Of a stretch of DNA of 64,000 bases, positions 37,584 through 46,366 are shown in pieces; position 1 is the first letter of the stretch, and every line of letters begins with the position of its first letter. Both the position numbers and the translations under genes were made by a program. The DNA is taken from contig CALGNN010000085.1 in NCBI GenBank assembly GCA_937961455.1, forward strand, positions 1 to 64,000, written 5' to 3'. The notes beneath the pieces were generated by a model. It worked only from the letters and a program-made list of their open reading frames with translations, did not search any database and was not told where the DNA came from. The stretch is from an uncultured Saprospiraceae bacterium (GTDB lineage: Bacteria > Bacteroidota > Bacteroidia > Chitinophagales > Saprospiraceae).

Positions 37584-38990
37584 ATGAGATATTTAAGCAT
37601 TACACTCACACTCCTTTTTCTAAGTTTAACTGCTAGCACAGCAGAAGCTCAAATATTTGAGCGAATTAAATTGAAAGTTGAAGAAAAAATTGAAGAGATC
37701 GCTAAAGATATTAAATCTGAAGTCGAAAAAATACTAGAGGTAGAAAATGAAGAAGAAGAGGAAGAAGAAGTTGAAGGAACGACAGAGTCAGATGAATCTA
37801 TTCTCGGAGATGATGAAGTAGAAGAAGCTGAGGAAGAAGCTAAAGAAGAAGAGGAAAAGACCTATGAGTATTTAGGTGATGATAAAGAAGAAGTTGCTGA
37901 TCGTCCTAAGGAAGAAAAAACCAGCTCAACAGACTCTGGCACTAACACAAGCACCAGTACTAGTACCAATACTAACACTGGTAGCAGTAGTAAGAAAGAA
38001 GAGGTAGAGGAAAAACTACCAGGCTATAATGAATATAAAAATTACCGATTTTTACCTGGTGAGATGACTTTGTTTTATGATGATCTAAGTCAGGATGGTG
38101 TAGCTGATGATCCGTCAAGATGGAATGTCAAGGAAGGCTCTGCAAGTGTGATGGGCGTGAATGGAAGAAAGGCGATCAATGCAGTTTCATACAACAAAAC
38201 AGTACTTAGCCCAGCTATTAGCTCGCCTATCTATTTGAGTAATGCATTCACCATAGAATTTGATGTATTTGTGGATGACATTAATCGGAATGGTTCAGCT
38301 GAGGTTAATTATGAAATATTTTTATCTAATGATCAAGTAAAGCCAATTGTGTTGAATATGCAATTTGGACAACTTTCTGGTAAAGTATTGACGGATGATT
38401 TTCCATTGGAATCTGTAGACCTTGGAAAAAGAAAAGCATGGCACCATGTGGCACTTTCTTTCTATAAAGGAAAGCTAAAGATGTATTATGATGAAAAAAG
38501 AATTGCAGACTTTGCTGATGTAGCTATTGATCCTGATCAGTTTAGAATATCTATGGAAGCCAATGCATTCCAAACTAAGAAATTACTCTATGCCATTAGT
38601 AATGTAAAAATTGCTTACGGAGGGATTGATATTCAGAAAAAATTTGAATCAAAAGGTGCCTATGCTACAAGTACAATACTTTTTGATGAAGGAACAGCAA
38701 ACATAAAGGCTTATTCAAGAGGAGTCATCACAAGAATGGTCTCATTGATGAAAAAGAATGAAGATTGGAATTTTATGATAGTCGGTCACACTGATAATAC
38801 TTCTTCTGCAGCTGATCAGTTAGCATTGTCCAAAGAGCGTGCAGAGACCATTAAGGAAGTATTGATTGCACAAGGAATCGACGCCTCTAGATTGAGTACT
38901 TCAGGAAAGGGGAATGCTGCTCGATTGTCTAGCAAAAATACAACCGAAGCGAAAGTCAATAATCGAAGAGTAGAATTTATTAAGCTTTAA
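37584..38990 (+). CDS. OmpA-family protein with acidic region and LamG-like domain
   Basis: A 468-residue envelope protein: signal peptide (1-22), a Lys/Glu helical region merging into a very acidic Glu-rich stretch (about 45-110), a Ser/Thr/Asn linker (about 112-135), a concanavalin/LamG-like beta-sandwich (about 150-345, with AFTIEFDVFVDD and RKAWHHVALSFYKGK) and a C-terminal OmpA domain (about 355-468). The OmpA part has the peptidoglycan-binding pattern: MIVGHTDNTSSAADQLALSKERAE and NRRVEF. The order lectin-like plus OmpA resembles Bacteroidota proteins that tie surface material to the wall. Its stop overlaps that of batD by a few bases on the opposite strand. Confidence 0.85.
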   Translation: MRYLSITLTLLFLSLTASTAEAQIFERIKLKVEEKIEEIAKDIKSEVEKILEVENEEEEEEEVEGTTESDESILGDDEVEEAEEEAKEEEEKTYEYLGDDKEEVADRPKEEKTSSTDSGTNTSTSTSTNTNTGSSSKKEEVEEKLPGYNEYKNYRFLPGEMTLFYDDLSQDGVADDPSRWNVKEGSASVMGVNGRKAINAVSYNKTVLSPAISSPIYLSNAFTIEFDVFVDDINRNGSAEVNYEIFLSNDQVKPIVLNMQFGQLSGKVLTDDFPLESVDLGKRKAWHHVALSFYKGKLKMYYDEKRIADFADVAIDPDQFRISMEANAFQTKKLLYAISNVKIAYGGIDIQKKFESKGAYATSTILFDEGTANIKAYSRGVITRMVSLMKKNEDWNFMIVGHTDNTSSAADQLALSKERAETIKEVLIAQGIDASRLSTSGKGNAARLSSKNTTEAKVNNRRVEFIKL

Positions 38991-39005
38991 TATTTATTAA
39001 GCTTT
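38975..39005. repeat. 14-bp direct repeat at the convergent gene ends
   Basis: ATTTATTAAGCTTT occurs at 38975-38988 and 38992-39005 with a 17-bp period; each copy contains the palindrome AAGCTT, so the pair can fold as a hairpin on both strands. It spans the last codons of the OmpA-family gene and of batD. Confidence 0.6.
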
Positions 39006-40687
39006 GAAATTATCAGCTCTGTTGTTTGATAAAGCTCTGAAAGATTAGATGGGTTAAATCCTCCGAATCTTGCTAATTCCATTTGTTTAAATAAAACTTC
39101 AAATTGGCTAAATTCTGATTCGCTCATATTTGGGTGCTTTTCAAAAGTCTTTTTAAAGTTTTCGACAGTCAAAGTAATACTTGGGTCATTTGAATGCTCA
39201 ACTAGAAGTTCATGAAAGATTTTTCTAATGGATTGATAAAAACTAGCTGCATCATTTTTATCTAGGTGATTTGATAATTCTTTTAATCTTTCGTCGGTAT
39301 TAACTTTGATTTCTTTTTCTCTCATAAAATTGAGACCACCAGTGCGCCATTTCCAAATATTGAGAAAGCCCAAACTAATTAAAGGGATCATACTAAGCGT
39401 CCAAAAAAGTGGTGTACCAAAAAACCTTTTATCGATTTTATGCCAACTGTTTGATGGTGGAGCGAGCTCTTTATTGAAGATCAACTCCTCTGATTCAGCT
39501 TCAGCTATTTCCGTAGCTTTATTGCTTGCCACCACATTACAAACAAATCTAGGCGATCGCAAAGTTTGGTATGAGCTAGAGTCCGTGTCAAAATAACTCA
39601 TCTCGTAGCTTATTGCTTGCCTTCCAATCTTTTTTGGAACAATGGTAAATTCATACTGCTTTTGAAAATTAAAAGTGGGATTCAAGTTCTCACTAGATTC
39701 GTTAACAAGCTCTGGACCGTATACCTCAAAATCTTCACCTAAATCCAACTCAGGCATCACAAATGTTTTTGGAATACCATCTCCTTCTACTAAAACGGTA
39801 AGCACGATAGATTCACCAAGCACTGCATAATTTTTATTGGTCTTTGCTTGTATGGTATAATGACCAACGCCATTAGAAAAATTATCAGGCTTAGGTTCTG
39901 GTAAGGGTAAGACAGTAATCTTATAAGGTTCAGAAGTCAGTTCCTTTCTCTTGTATCTAGAAAGAAAACTTCCAGGCAACAAGACTCCAGCTGTTGCCTT
40001 CATTGCCTCAATTTCAAAGACACCTGATTGAAAAGGGAAGAGGGCAATAGACCTTACCGTTTTAATATTATAAGCTACACCATCTATGATGTCTCGCTTA
40101 GTATCAAAGTAGGGATCGTTCAGATAGATGAGAAAAAATTCATCATAATCAGGAAAGCTGACCACATTTCTGTTTTGAATTCTTTCTGTGGCATACATAA
40201 GATAATTTACACCTAATTGTTGTCCAACGTACACCCGACTGGTATCCATTTCAGTCTTTATAAAAAAATCTTTTACCGGTTCAGAACCTGGCGCATCGAT
40301 ATTTCTTTTTTTCACAACTTCAATGGTGATAGGAGCTGATGCCATAGATTTACCATTGGCTTTTACACTGGCAGAACCAATGGTTATTTTACCAAGCTTT
40401 GTAGGTCGCACGGAATATTCAACGGACACATAACTGGAAGTTCTATTATTGATGGTCTGAGATCCTGATCCTTGAGCGGGTCCTCCTACTATTTTTAGAT
40501 TTTTAAAATCTGGCGCTTTGAATGCTGTTCCTGTAGCATTCGACAGAACAAATTTTATGTTAAAGGTTTCACCTTCTAATACTTTCTTAGAAGACACACT
40601 TGCTTTGAAGTCGATCCCTTCTTGTGCAGTTAGACATAGACTAAAGCTAAAAGATAGAAGAAGTATTAGATATGTTTTTAGGGTCAT
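38987..40687 (-). CDS. batD: BatD protein
   Basis: A 566-residue inner-membrane protein of the Bacteroides aerotolerance operon. It has a signal peptide (1-21), two to three Ig-like beta domains in the periplasm (about 25-400, with FKNLKIVGGPAQGSGSQT and FEVYGPELVNES), one membrane helix (about 425-445, TPLFWTLSMIPLISLGFLNIW) and a cytoplasmic helical tail (about 450-566). Mutants of the Bat operon in Bacteroides fragilis and other bacteria are sensitive to oxygen or show envelope defects; the molecular role is unsettled. Last gene of the operon; two bases separate it from the mini-BatD gene. Confidence 0.92.
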   Translation of the reverse strand: MTLKTYLILLLSFSFSLCLTAQEGIDFKASVSSKKVLEGETFNIKFVLSNATGTAFKAPDFKNLKIVGGPAQGSGSQTINNRTSSYVSVEYSVRPTKLGKITIGSASVKANGKSMASAPITIEVVKKRNIDAPGSEPVKDFFIKTEMDTSRVYVGQQLGVNYLMYATERIQNRNVVSFPDYDEFFLIYLNDPYFDTKRDIIDGVAYNIKTVRSIALFPFQSGVFEIEAMKATAGVLLPGSFLSRYKRKELTSEPYKITVLPLPEPKPDNFSNGVGHYTIQAKTNKNYAVLGESIVLTVLVEGDGIPKTFVMPELDLGEDFEVYGPELVNESSENLNPTFNFQKQYEFTIVPKKIGRQAISYEMSYFDTDSSSYQTLRSPRFVCNVVASNKATEIAEAESEELIFNKELAPPSNSWHKIDKRFFGTPLFWTLSMIPLISLGFLNIWKWRTGGLNFMREKEIKVNTDERLKELSNHLDKNDAASFYQSIRKIFHELLVEHSNDPSITLTVENFKKTFEKHPNMSESEFSQFEVLFKQMELARFGGFNPSNLSELYQTTELIISKLNKY

Positions 40688-40689
40688 TT

Positions 40690-41202
40690 CTAGATCTTGT
40701 AAGTCGGTCTACGCTTTTTTACTTTCTTCTTTGGAGGTGCTTTCATATCAAAAGGTTCTCGGTCGAAAGGATCTCCAAAATTGAAAAAGAATCCATTATC
40801 ATTTTGTGGCAAATTGGGTTCTTCAATGATTCCCTCTGGGTTGGGGAGCACTTGAATATATAAAGGCTCTGCATCAAGCACGTTTCCTTCATCGTCAGTG
40901 ATCGTCATCGGTTCAATGATAAGTAAGCCTTCTCTCAAGGGATTTAAATAGTAAGTATAGCTTTGACTGCTTGTCATGTCTCCATTTATTATAGAAGTTT
41001 GATAAGAACTCGAAGGAGCGCCTATCACTTCAAAATCTTGAAACTCAGGAAGGACTTCGCCCAATTTTGTATTTTCTGCAGTAATTTTAAGTATCAGTTT
41101 ATTTCCAAACAATATTGTATCACTGCTAATGGTATAGTGTAAAGATGCCTCTTGGGCATTCAAAAAAATGGGGAGTAAAAATAGGAGTAGTATTTTTCTC
41201 AT
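40690..41202 (-). CDS. mini-BatD: single Ig-like BatD-related secreted protein
   Basis: A 170-residue secreted protein with a signal peptide (RKILLLFLLPIFLNAQ) and one Ig-like domain (about 20-125) homologous to the first domain of BatD: FEVIGAPSSSYQTSIINGDM parallels FKNLKIVGGPAQGSGSQTIN. It lacks the membrane helix and cytoplasmic tail, and ends in a proline/lysine-rich tail (APPKKKVKKRRPTYK). It lies between batC and batD in the operon, 31 bp after batC. Probably a tandem, truncated duplicate of batD; a periplasmic adaptor role is inference. A frameshifted batD start is excluded because batD has its own signal peptide. Confidence 0.75.
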   Translation of the reverse strand: MRKILLLFLLPIFLNAQEASLHYTISSDTILFGNKLILKITAENTKLGEVLPEFQDFEVIGAPSSSYQTSIINGDMTSSQSYTYYLNPLREGLLIIEPMTITDDEGNVLDAEPLYIQVLPNPEGIIEEPNLPQNDNGFFFNFGDPFDREPFDMKAPPKKKVKKRRPTYKI

Positions 41203-41233
41203 ATTTTAAAATTAGTATGATCAACTTTTTGCT

Positions 41234-41992
41234 TTACCAATCTTTGGCATTTTTTTTCTTATTCTTAGGAGTCTGTTGTAATTTTTTCTGTACTCTATTA
41301 TCTTCCTCTTCAGCAATTTGGAGCAATTGTAATGCCTCCTCTTTAGATAGGTTTTCTTTCTCTTCTAAATCTTTTGGTGTTACTTCAGCTTCGTCTAATT
41401 CTTCTTCTGTTTTACCGTCTTCAGGTTCGCCCTGTTGTTCGGAATCTTGTTCTTGTTGTTCCTGCTGTTGTTGTTGTTGATCCTGTTCTTGCTGTTCAGA
41501 GTCTTGTTCTTGCTCTTGCTCTTGTTCTTGTTGTTCCTGCTGTTGTTGCTGCTGCTGCTGCTGTTGTTGTTGTTGCATTTGAGCAATGGCAAGGTTTCTT
41601 CGAGTTTGCTCATCTTCAGAATTGATTCGAAGGGCTTGCTTGTATGAATTGATACTTTTATCATATTCTCCTTTTTGGAAATAGGTATTTCCTAGATTAT
41701 GATAGGCCATGGATTTTTCTTGCTGCGTTTGTAATTTTTCTATAGAAGAAATATAGTGTTTCTCTGCAGCATCAAATTCCTTTTGTTGATAAACGGTATT
41801 TCCTAAATTATAACTGTCCTTTGGCTTAGCATCTTTCTCTTGGGCTTTTCTATATTTTTCTTCGGCTGATTTGTATTCACCAAGAGACACATCTTTGTCA
41901 GCTTCCCTTCTCAACTTGTGAGCTTCTTGCGCAGTTAGTGAAACCGTCATTAGACTGGTAGAGATGAATAATATGAAGCTAATTAATTTCAT
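41234..41992 (-). CDS. batC: BatC, TPR protein with Gln/Glu-rich tract
   Basis: A 252-residue periplasmic or membrane-associated TPR protein: signal peptide (1-21), three TPR units (about 25-135, SYNLGNTVYQQKEFDAAEKHY-type and YHNLGNTYFQKGEYDKSINSYKQA), then a long tract of Gln and Glu (138-190) including 13 consecutive Gln at 140-152, and an acidic/basic tail with a helical segment KEEALQLLQIAEEE. The Bat C/E families carry TPRs that may bind the VWA proteins BatA/B. The start overlaps the end of batB by four bases. The Gln tract is coded by mixed CAA and CAG in about 140 bp. Confidence 0.9.
   Translation of the reverse strand: MKLISFILFISTSLMTVSLTAQEAHKLRREADKDVSLGEYKSAEEKYRKAQEKDAKPKDSYNLGNTVYQQKEFDAAEKHYISSIEKLQTQQEKSMAYHNLGNTYFQKGEYDKSINSYKQALRINSEDEQTRRNLAIAQMQQQQQQQQQQQQQEQQEQEQEQEQDSEQQEQDQQQQQQEQQEQDSEQQGEPEDGKTEEELDEAEVTPKDLEEKENLSKEEALQLLQIAEEEDNRVQKKLQQTPKNKKKNAKDW
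41423..41581. repeat. CAA/CAG/GAA/GAG low-complexity tract in batC
   Basis: On the minus strand a Gln/Glu codon tract encodes batC residues 138-190, with 13 straight Gln codons. Trinucleotide-type composition makes length variation by slippage plausible. Other strand frames in this tract read Leu/Val-rich nonsense. Confidence 0.85.
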
Positions 41993-42996
41993 ATGAGACT
42001 TTGTCTTTTATCTTCATTTAATAAATATTCTACAATCAAAAAAAGAAAAACCAGAAATGCAAATAATTGAAAGTAGGAATTGTAATCTTTAAATGAAGTC
42101 GTGCTTATTAATTTTTTATCCAATAAATCAATTTCCTTCTTAATTGAACTTGCAATGTCATCTATAGATTGTTTTTGAAAAAACTTTCCTCCTCCTGCAT
42201 TGGCAACGTCTTTTAAAAATGAAGGATCAAATTGGGTTTTAATAGGATTACCTTCGCTGTCTTTTTTATAAGCTTCAAATCCATTTTCAAATACAGGAAT
42301 GAATCCACCTTCTTCTGTTCCCACGCCAATGGTGTAAGAGATTAAGCCTTTGTTTAAGGCAGAAGCTGCAGCGTCTACACTCTTTTCTTCATGATCTTCT
42401 CCGTCAGAGATGATAATTAATGCTTTATGGTTGGCATCGCTTTCATCAAAGACTTGAAGCGCTCTTGAAAATACTCTATCTATCGCCGTACCCTGTGTGC
42501 TCGCTTGATTAGGGTTGGCATTTCTCAAGAATAGTTTTGCTGCTGCATAGTCAAGAGTTAGTGGCATTTGTATATAGGCTTCTCCAGCAAAAACGATTAA
42601 TCCAATGCGCTCGCCCTTTAGTGCTTGTATCACATTTGATGTAATCCGTTTAGCTTGCTCTAATCTGCTAGGGGCAACATCTTTGCAAAGCATGCTATTA
42701 CTAATGTCGAGGGCTATGATCACATCAGAACTTTTGGATTCTACTTCCTCATTCGTCAATCCCCATTGAGGGTTGCTCAATGCAATCACACCTGCAAGTA
42801 AGCTGCCTATAAGTAAAATAGCTTTTGCATTTCGAACCTTACTTGAAATATGTGCCGTTAATTTTTCAATAGATTGATCTACACCTAATTTTTGAAGATC
42901 TTTTAAGCGTTTTCGTAAATATAAATAATAGATTCCTGCCATGATCGGAATCAACCATAGCCCCATTAAATATGATATGTTTTCTATTTGAAACAT
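41989..42996 (-). CDS. batB: BatB, von Willebrand A domain membrane protein
   Basis: A 335-residue inner-membrane protein with N-terminal helices (about 9-26 and 60-75), a VWA domain (about 90-290) and a C-terminal helix (about 310-328). The MIDAS metal site is intact: D97, S99 and S101 (ALDISNSM), and the later FAGEAY and ISDGEDHE. This domain faces the periplasm and probably binds a partner through Mg2+. One-base overlap with batA upstream and four-base overlap with batC downstream. Confidence 0.93.
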   Translation of the reverse strand: MFQIENISYLMGLWLIPIMAGIYYLYLRKRLKDLQKLGVDQSIEKLTAHISSKVRNAKAILLIGSLLAGVIALSNPQWGLTNEEVESKSSDVIIALDISNSMLCKDVAPSRLEQAKRITSNVIQALKGERIGLIVFAGEAYIQMPLTLDYAAAKLFLRNANPNQASTQGTAIDRVFSRALQVFDESDANHKALIIISDGEDHEEKSVDAAASALNKGLISYTIGVGTEEGGFIPVFENGFEAYKKDSEGNPIKTQFDPSFLKDVANAGGGKFFQKQSIDDIASSIKKEIDLLDKKLISTTSFKDYNSYFQLFAFLVFLFLIVEYLLNEDKRQSLI

Positions 42997-43997
42997 TAGG
43001 GCAATACTCTTACTATTAAATAACGAAGCATAAATTCAATTAATATCAAGGCCAAAGCAAAGATTAAAAATGGTCGGTACTCTTCTGATTTACGCTTGAT
43101 GATTTCTACTTCTATTTTTGTTTTTTCTAATGAATTGATCTCGTCATAAATTTGTGCTAAACTCTCAGGAGATGTCGCTCTGTAATATTTACCTCCAGTC
43201 TCTGTAGCGATACGTGTCAATAGTGCTTCATCTATTTTCACATTTACTACTCTGAAGGTATATTTTCCATTGGCTCTTCCATCAGGGGCTAATGCTTCAC
43301 CTCTTGTCCCGACACCGATGGTATAAACTCTCACACCTAATTCTTTAGCAATTTCAGATGCAGTCAATGGATTGATGGTCCCAGAATTATTATCCCCATC
43401 AGTCAATAGGATAACTACCTTGGTATTGGTCTCAGAATCTTTTAGTCTATTGATGGCTGACGCCATACCCATGCCGATTGCTGTTCCGTCTTCTAAAAAC
43501 CCGCACTGTAAAGCTGCAAGATATTCTTTGACTACTCTATGGTCCGTCGTCAATGGACATTGGGTAAAGCTCTCTCCCGCAAATACCGTCAAGCCAATTC
43601 TATCATGCTCTCTTTTATCAACAAAATCTGCAGCAACTTTTTTACTTACTTCTAATCGATCAGGATCAAAATCTTTGGCTAGCATACTACTGGACAAATC
43701 CATTACTAAGAATATATCGATACCTTCTGCTTCGATGACCTCTTCTTGTAAAGCTGTAATTGGACGCGCTAAGACTATGATTAATGCAAGCAGACTTAAC
43801 AAGCGAGCGATCTTGATCATTTTTTCTAAAAGGTGATAAAATCCGCCTTGATCTTGAATGCTTTCTAAAGCAGGAAAAGTAATATGAATCGCTTCTTTTG
43901 GATCTTTTCTTTTTTGCCAGAAGTAGTACAAGGGAATAAGTCCAAGCAAAAGCAAGAACCATGGATGGTCTAGATATATGTTGCCCCAAATTCTCAT
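42996..43997 (-). CDS. batA: BatA, von Willebrand A domain membrane protein
   Basis: A 333-residue paralogue of BatB: one or two N-terminal helices (about 12-26, 63-78), VWA domain (about 90-295) with an intact MIDAS (D100, S102, S104 in VMDLSSSM; TVFAGESFTQ; LLTDGDNNSG), and a C-terminal helix (about 310-327). It begins within the last codons of the upstream RDD-fusion gene (ATGA overlap). Together with BatB it forms the core of the Bat complex. Confidence 0.94.
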   Translation of the reverse strand: MRIWGNIYLDHPWFLLLLGLIPLYYFWQKRKDPKEAIHITFPALESIQDQGGFYHLLEKMIKIARLLSLLALIIVLARPITALQEEVIEAEGIDIFLVMDLSSSMLAKDFDPDRLEVSKKVAADFVDKREHDRIGLTVFAGESFTQCPLTTDHRVVKEYLAALQCGFLEDGTAIGMGMASAINRLKDSETNTKVVILLTDGDNNSGTINPLTASEIAKELGVRVYTIGVGTRGEALAPDGRANGKYTFRVVNVKIDEALLTRIATETGGKYYRATSPESLAQIYDEINSLEKTKIEVEIIKRKSEEYRPFLIFALALILIEFMLRYLIVRVLP

Positions 43998-45496
43998 ATC
44001 TCTAGATTATTATCTTCAGTATTAATGACGGTCGTCCCAGCTGCTAAATCATGGAGTGTTTGAACGTCTTCCGTGAAAAAAGCCATAATGTACCCTATAC
44101 CCAATATCCAAGAAAATGGTGTCACGATCCATCGAATCAAATACTTGACGAAAGATTTATTTTGTTTCTTGAAATAGAATTTTTGTCTAAATATCCATTT
44201 CCCAAAACTGGCATCAAAAAACCAATGAGCAACTGGGAAATAAAGGAAGCTCAAGATTAAGAAAATGACACCCAGGATGATTTGGGTTGAAGTAATGTAC
44301 AATTCAATTAGAATTGTCATAAAGTCCATATTGACCATAAATATGGATGCGTATATAAAGAAGAAAACGATGCATAATAAAGTAAAACAAATCCTATCAA
44401 CGAATAAAGATAAAAGACGTTCAAATGGAGAAGCCAATTGTGATTTGTAATCCGCATGAACAATTTTATCTGGTAATTGATAGTCAAATTCTAATCCTTG
44501 GTAAAGGAGTTTTTTATATGCGTAATCATCTCCTTTTTCTAAGCTTACAAATTTTTCTTTTAAATCTTCTGCTCCAATAAAGCTTCTGATTTCTGTCAGA
44601 AATTGTTTGTGCATTTCTTCACCAGGAATGGCTTTTGCAAATTTTACCAGATCTGAAATATTCAACAAACGGTATAAAAGATTTTGTTGATTGGTATCAT
44701 CTTTTAAACTTTTAAAAGATTGCATTATTTCAGATGAAGACAATTCAAGTGCTGGAAATTTAAAATTTCTAGATAAGAACTCTCTTAAAATGTAAGCAAA
44801 AGAAGACTGGTGTTGTTTCGATTGATCTTTGGTCCATAATGCTTCAGCTTCAAGCACTTCGATCTTTTTTAAGGCAATTTCTGCAGCAGTATAAGATTCA
44901 TATTCTATGAGTTGTGTTGAAATTTGCTTCTTATTATGCCTAGAGTTTAAAAATAGAAGTAACCCAAAGAAGGCTAGAATAGCGAGTACAATTAAAATTG
45001 GGATTATGTAGTCTAATATATTAATAGGCTCTCTGATGATCGATTTAATAGGAGCTAAATTTTCTGGGTCAGCTTCGAGTCCACCAGTTAGTGGCGATTG
45101 CACTTTGAAAGAAACGGTATTGCTTAATATACTCCGGCGGTCTCTACTCTGTACTTCTAAAGGCGGTAAAAAATAGATGCCTTCCTTCCACATGATAAAT
45201 TCAATATTCTTCTCTAAGGAGCCGTTTGCATTCTTCAGCCATTCTGATTCTGAAAGAAATTCAATGCTGGGATTTTCTTTGTCAAATGTTCCTGTAAATT
45301 CTTGAGGCAGGATGGTATCCCAGCGACTATAATCCAGTTTTTTATTAATGATGAGTTCTGGTGCAATTAATTTTAAGTTGCGCTTTTCTCCAATTTGAAA
45401 GATGGTGGTATCGGGCGTGATAATAAAATTAGATTGCCCTTGGAGCCCCGTTAGGCATCCGAAAAAAAAGATGATATGAATGAGTAATCGCTGCAC
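43994..45496 (-). CDS. DUF4381-like/BatD-like protein fused to a C-terminal RDD membrane domain
   Basis: A 500-residue protein. It has a signal peptide (1-20), an Ig-like periplasmic domain (about 25-140, QIGEKRNLKLIAPELIINKK), a membrane helix (about 161-184), a helical cytoplasmic part like DUF4381 (about 190-305, with ILREFLSRNFKFPALELSSSEI) and then an RDD-type domain (about 345-495): LLSLFVDRICF, several helices, WIVTPFSWILGIG and TLHDLAAGTTVI, the family's late HD..AGT motif. DUF4381-type proteins are usual between DUF58 and batA; an attached RDD domain is unusual to my knowledge. It directly abuts the DUF58 gene and overlaps batA by four bases. Confidence 0.75.
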   Translation of the reverse strand: MQRLLIHIIFFFGCLTGLQGQSNFIITPDTTIFQIGEKRNLKLIAPELIINKKLDYSRWDTILPQEFTGTFDKENPSIEFLSESEWLKNANGSLEKNIEFIMWKEGIYFLPPLEVQSRDRRSILSNTVSFKVQSPLTGGLEADPENLAPIKSIIREPINILDYIIPILIVLAILAFFGLLLFLNSRHNKKQISTQLIEYESYTAAEIALKKIEVLEAEALWTKDQSKQHQSSFAYILREFLSRNFKFPALELSSSEIMQSFKSLKDDTNQQNLLYRLLNISDLVKFAKAIPGEEMHKQFLTEIRSFIGAEDLKEKFVSLEKGDDYAYKKLLYQGLEFDYQLPDKIVHADYKSQLASPFERLLSLFVDRICFTLLCIVFFFIYASIFMVNMDFMTILIELYITSTQIILGVIFLILSFLYFPVAHWFFDASFGKWIFRQKFYFKKQNKSFVKYLIRWIVTPFSWILGIGYIMAFFTEDVQTLHDLAAGTTVINTEDNNLEI

Positions 45497-46366
45497 CTAT
45501 TTTTTCCTTCTTTTAAAAAACTGTAACAAACTGTGAATGTAGGATTCGTCAGTACGAATGCTTAAAACATCTCCGCCACTTCTGTAAAAGTTTGATTTAA
45601 AGTTTTCAGAATGTTGCTCAAACCAATTTGCATATTTTTCTTGAATGGAAGCGTCAGAACTATTAAAGCTTATAATTTTTCCAGTTTCTGCATCTTTTAA
45701 GCGAACCCTGCCAATTGCTGGAAGCTTTTGCTCCTTTGGATCATATAATTGACATCCCACAATGTCATGACGATTGCAAGCGACACTGAGTGCTTGCTTA
45801 TAATTATCCGTCATGAAATCACTCAGGATGAAACAAATGCATCTTTTGGTTTGGACATTATTAAAGTACTCCAAAGCTTCTGATAGATTGGTTCCTTTTC
45901 CTGTTGATTTAAAGGTTAGTAATTCTCTAATGATTAGGAGGATATGTGACTTTCCTTTTTTTGGTGGAATGTATTTTTCGACCGTATCTGAAAATAGTAT
46001 CACTCCAACCTTGTCATTATTTTGAATGGCAGAAAAAGCAATTACAGCAGCAATTTCAGTGAGCATTTCATTTTTAAACTGTTCTTCTGTCCCAAAAAAA
46101 GAAGATGCTGAAAGATCAATAATGAGCATTACGGTCAACTCTCTTTCTTCTTCAAATATTTTGACATGGGGATCAGAAGTTCGTGCAGTAACATTCCAAT
46201 CGATATTTCTTACATCATCACCATATTGGTATTCACGAACCTCACTAAAGGACATGCCCCTTCCTTTGAATGCACTGTGATATTCTCCAGAAAAGATGTG
46301 CTTACTTAAACCCTTTGTCTTTAATTCTATTTTCCGGACCTTCCTTAATAATTCATTGCTTTCCAT
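45497..46366 (-). CDS. DUF58 domain protein of the Bat operon
   Basis: A 289-residue cytoplasmic protein of the DUF58 family, structurally VWA-like. The family block GRGMSFSEVREYQYGDDVRNIDWNVTAR (about 36-63; HIFSGEYHSAFKG just before) is intact, as is the pseudo-MIDAS LIIDLSASS. DUF58 proteins pair with MoxR ATPases in many bacteria. The start overlaps the moxR stop by one base (TAATG) and the stop is followed by the next ATG without a gap. Confidence 0.92.
   Translation of the reverse strand: MESNELLRKVRKIELKTKGLSKHIFSGEYHSAFKGRGMSFSEVREYQYGDDVRNIDWNVTARTSDPHVKIFEEERELTVMLIIDLSASSFFGTEEQFKNEMLTEIAAVIAFSAIQNNDKVGVILFSDTVEKYIPPKKGKSHILLIIRELLTFKSTGKGTNLSEALEYFNNVQTKRCICFILSDFMTDNYKQALSVACNRHDIVGCQLYDPKEQKLPAIGRVRLKDAETGKIISFNSSDASIQEKYANWFEQHSENFKSNFYRSGGDVLSIRTDESYIHSLLQFFKRRKK

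Noticed and set aside
41374-41647. Leu/Val-rich plus-strand ORFs across the batC tract
   Set aside because: They are other-frame readings of the CAA/CAG repeat in batC, of very low complexity and without start or promoter context.
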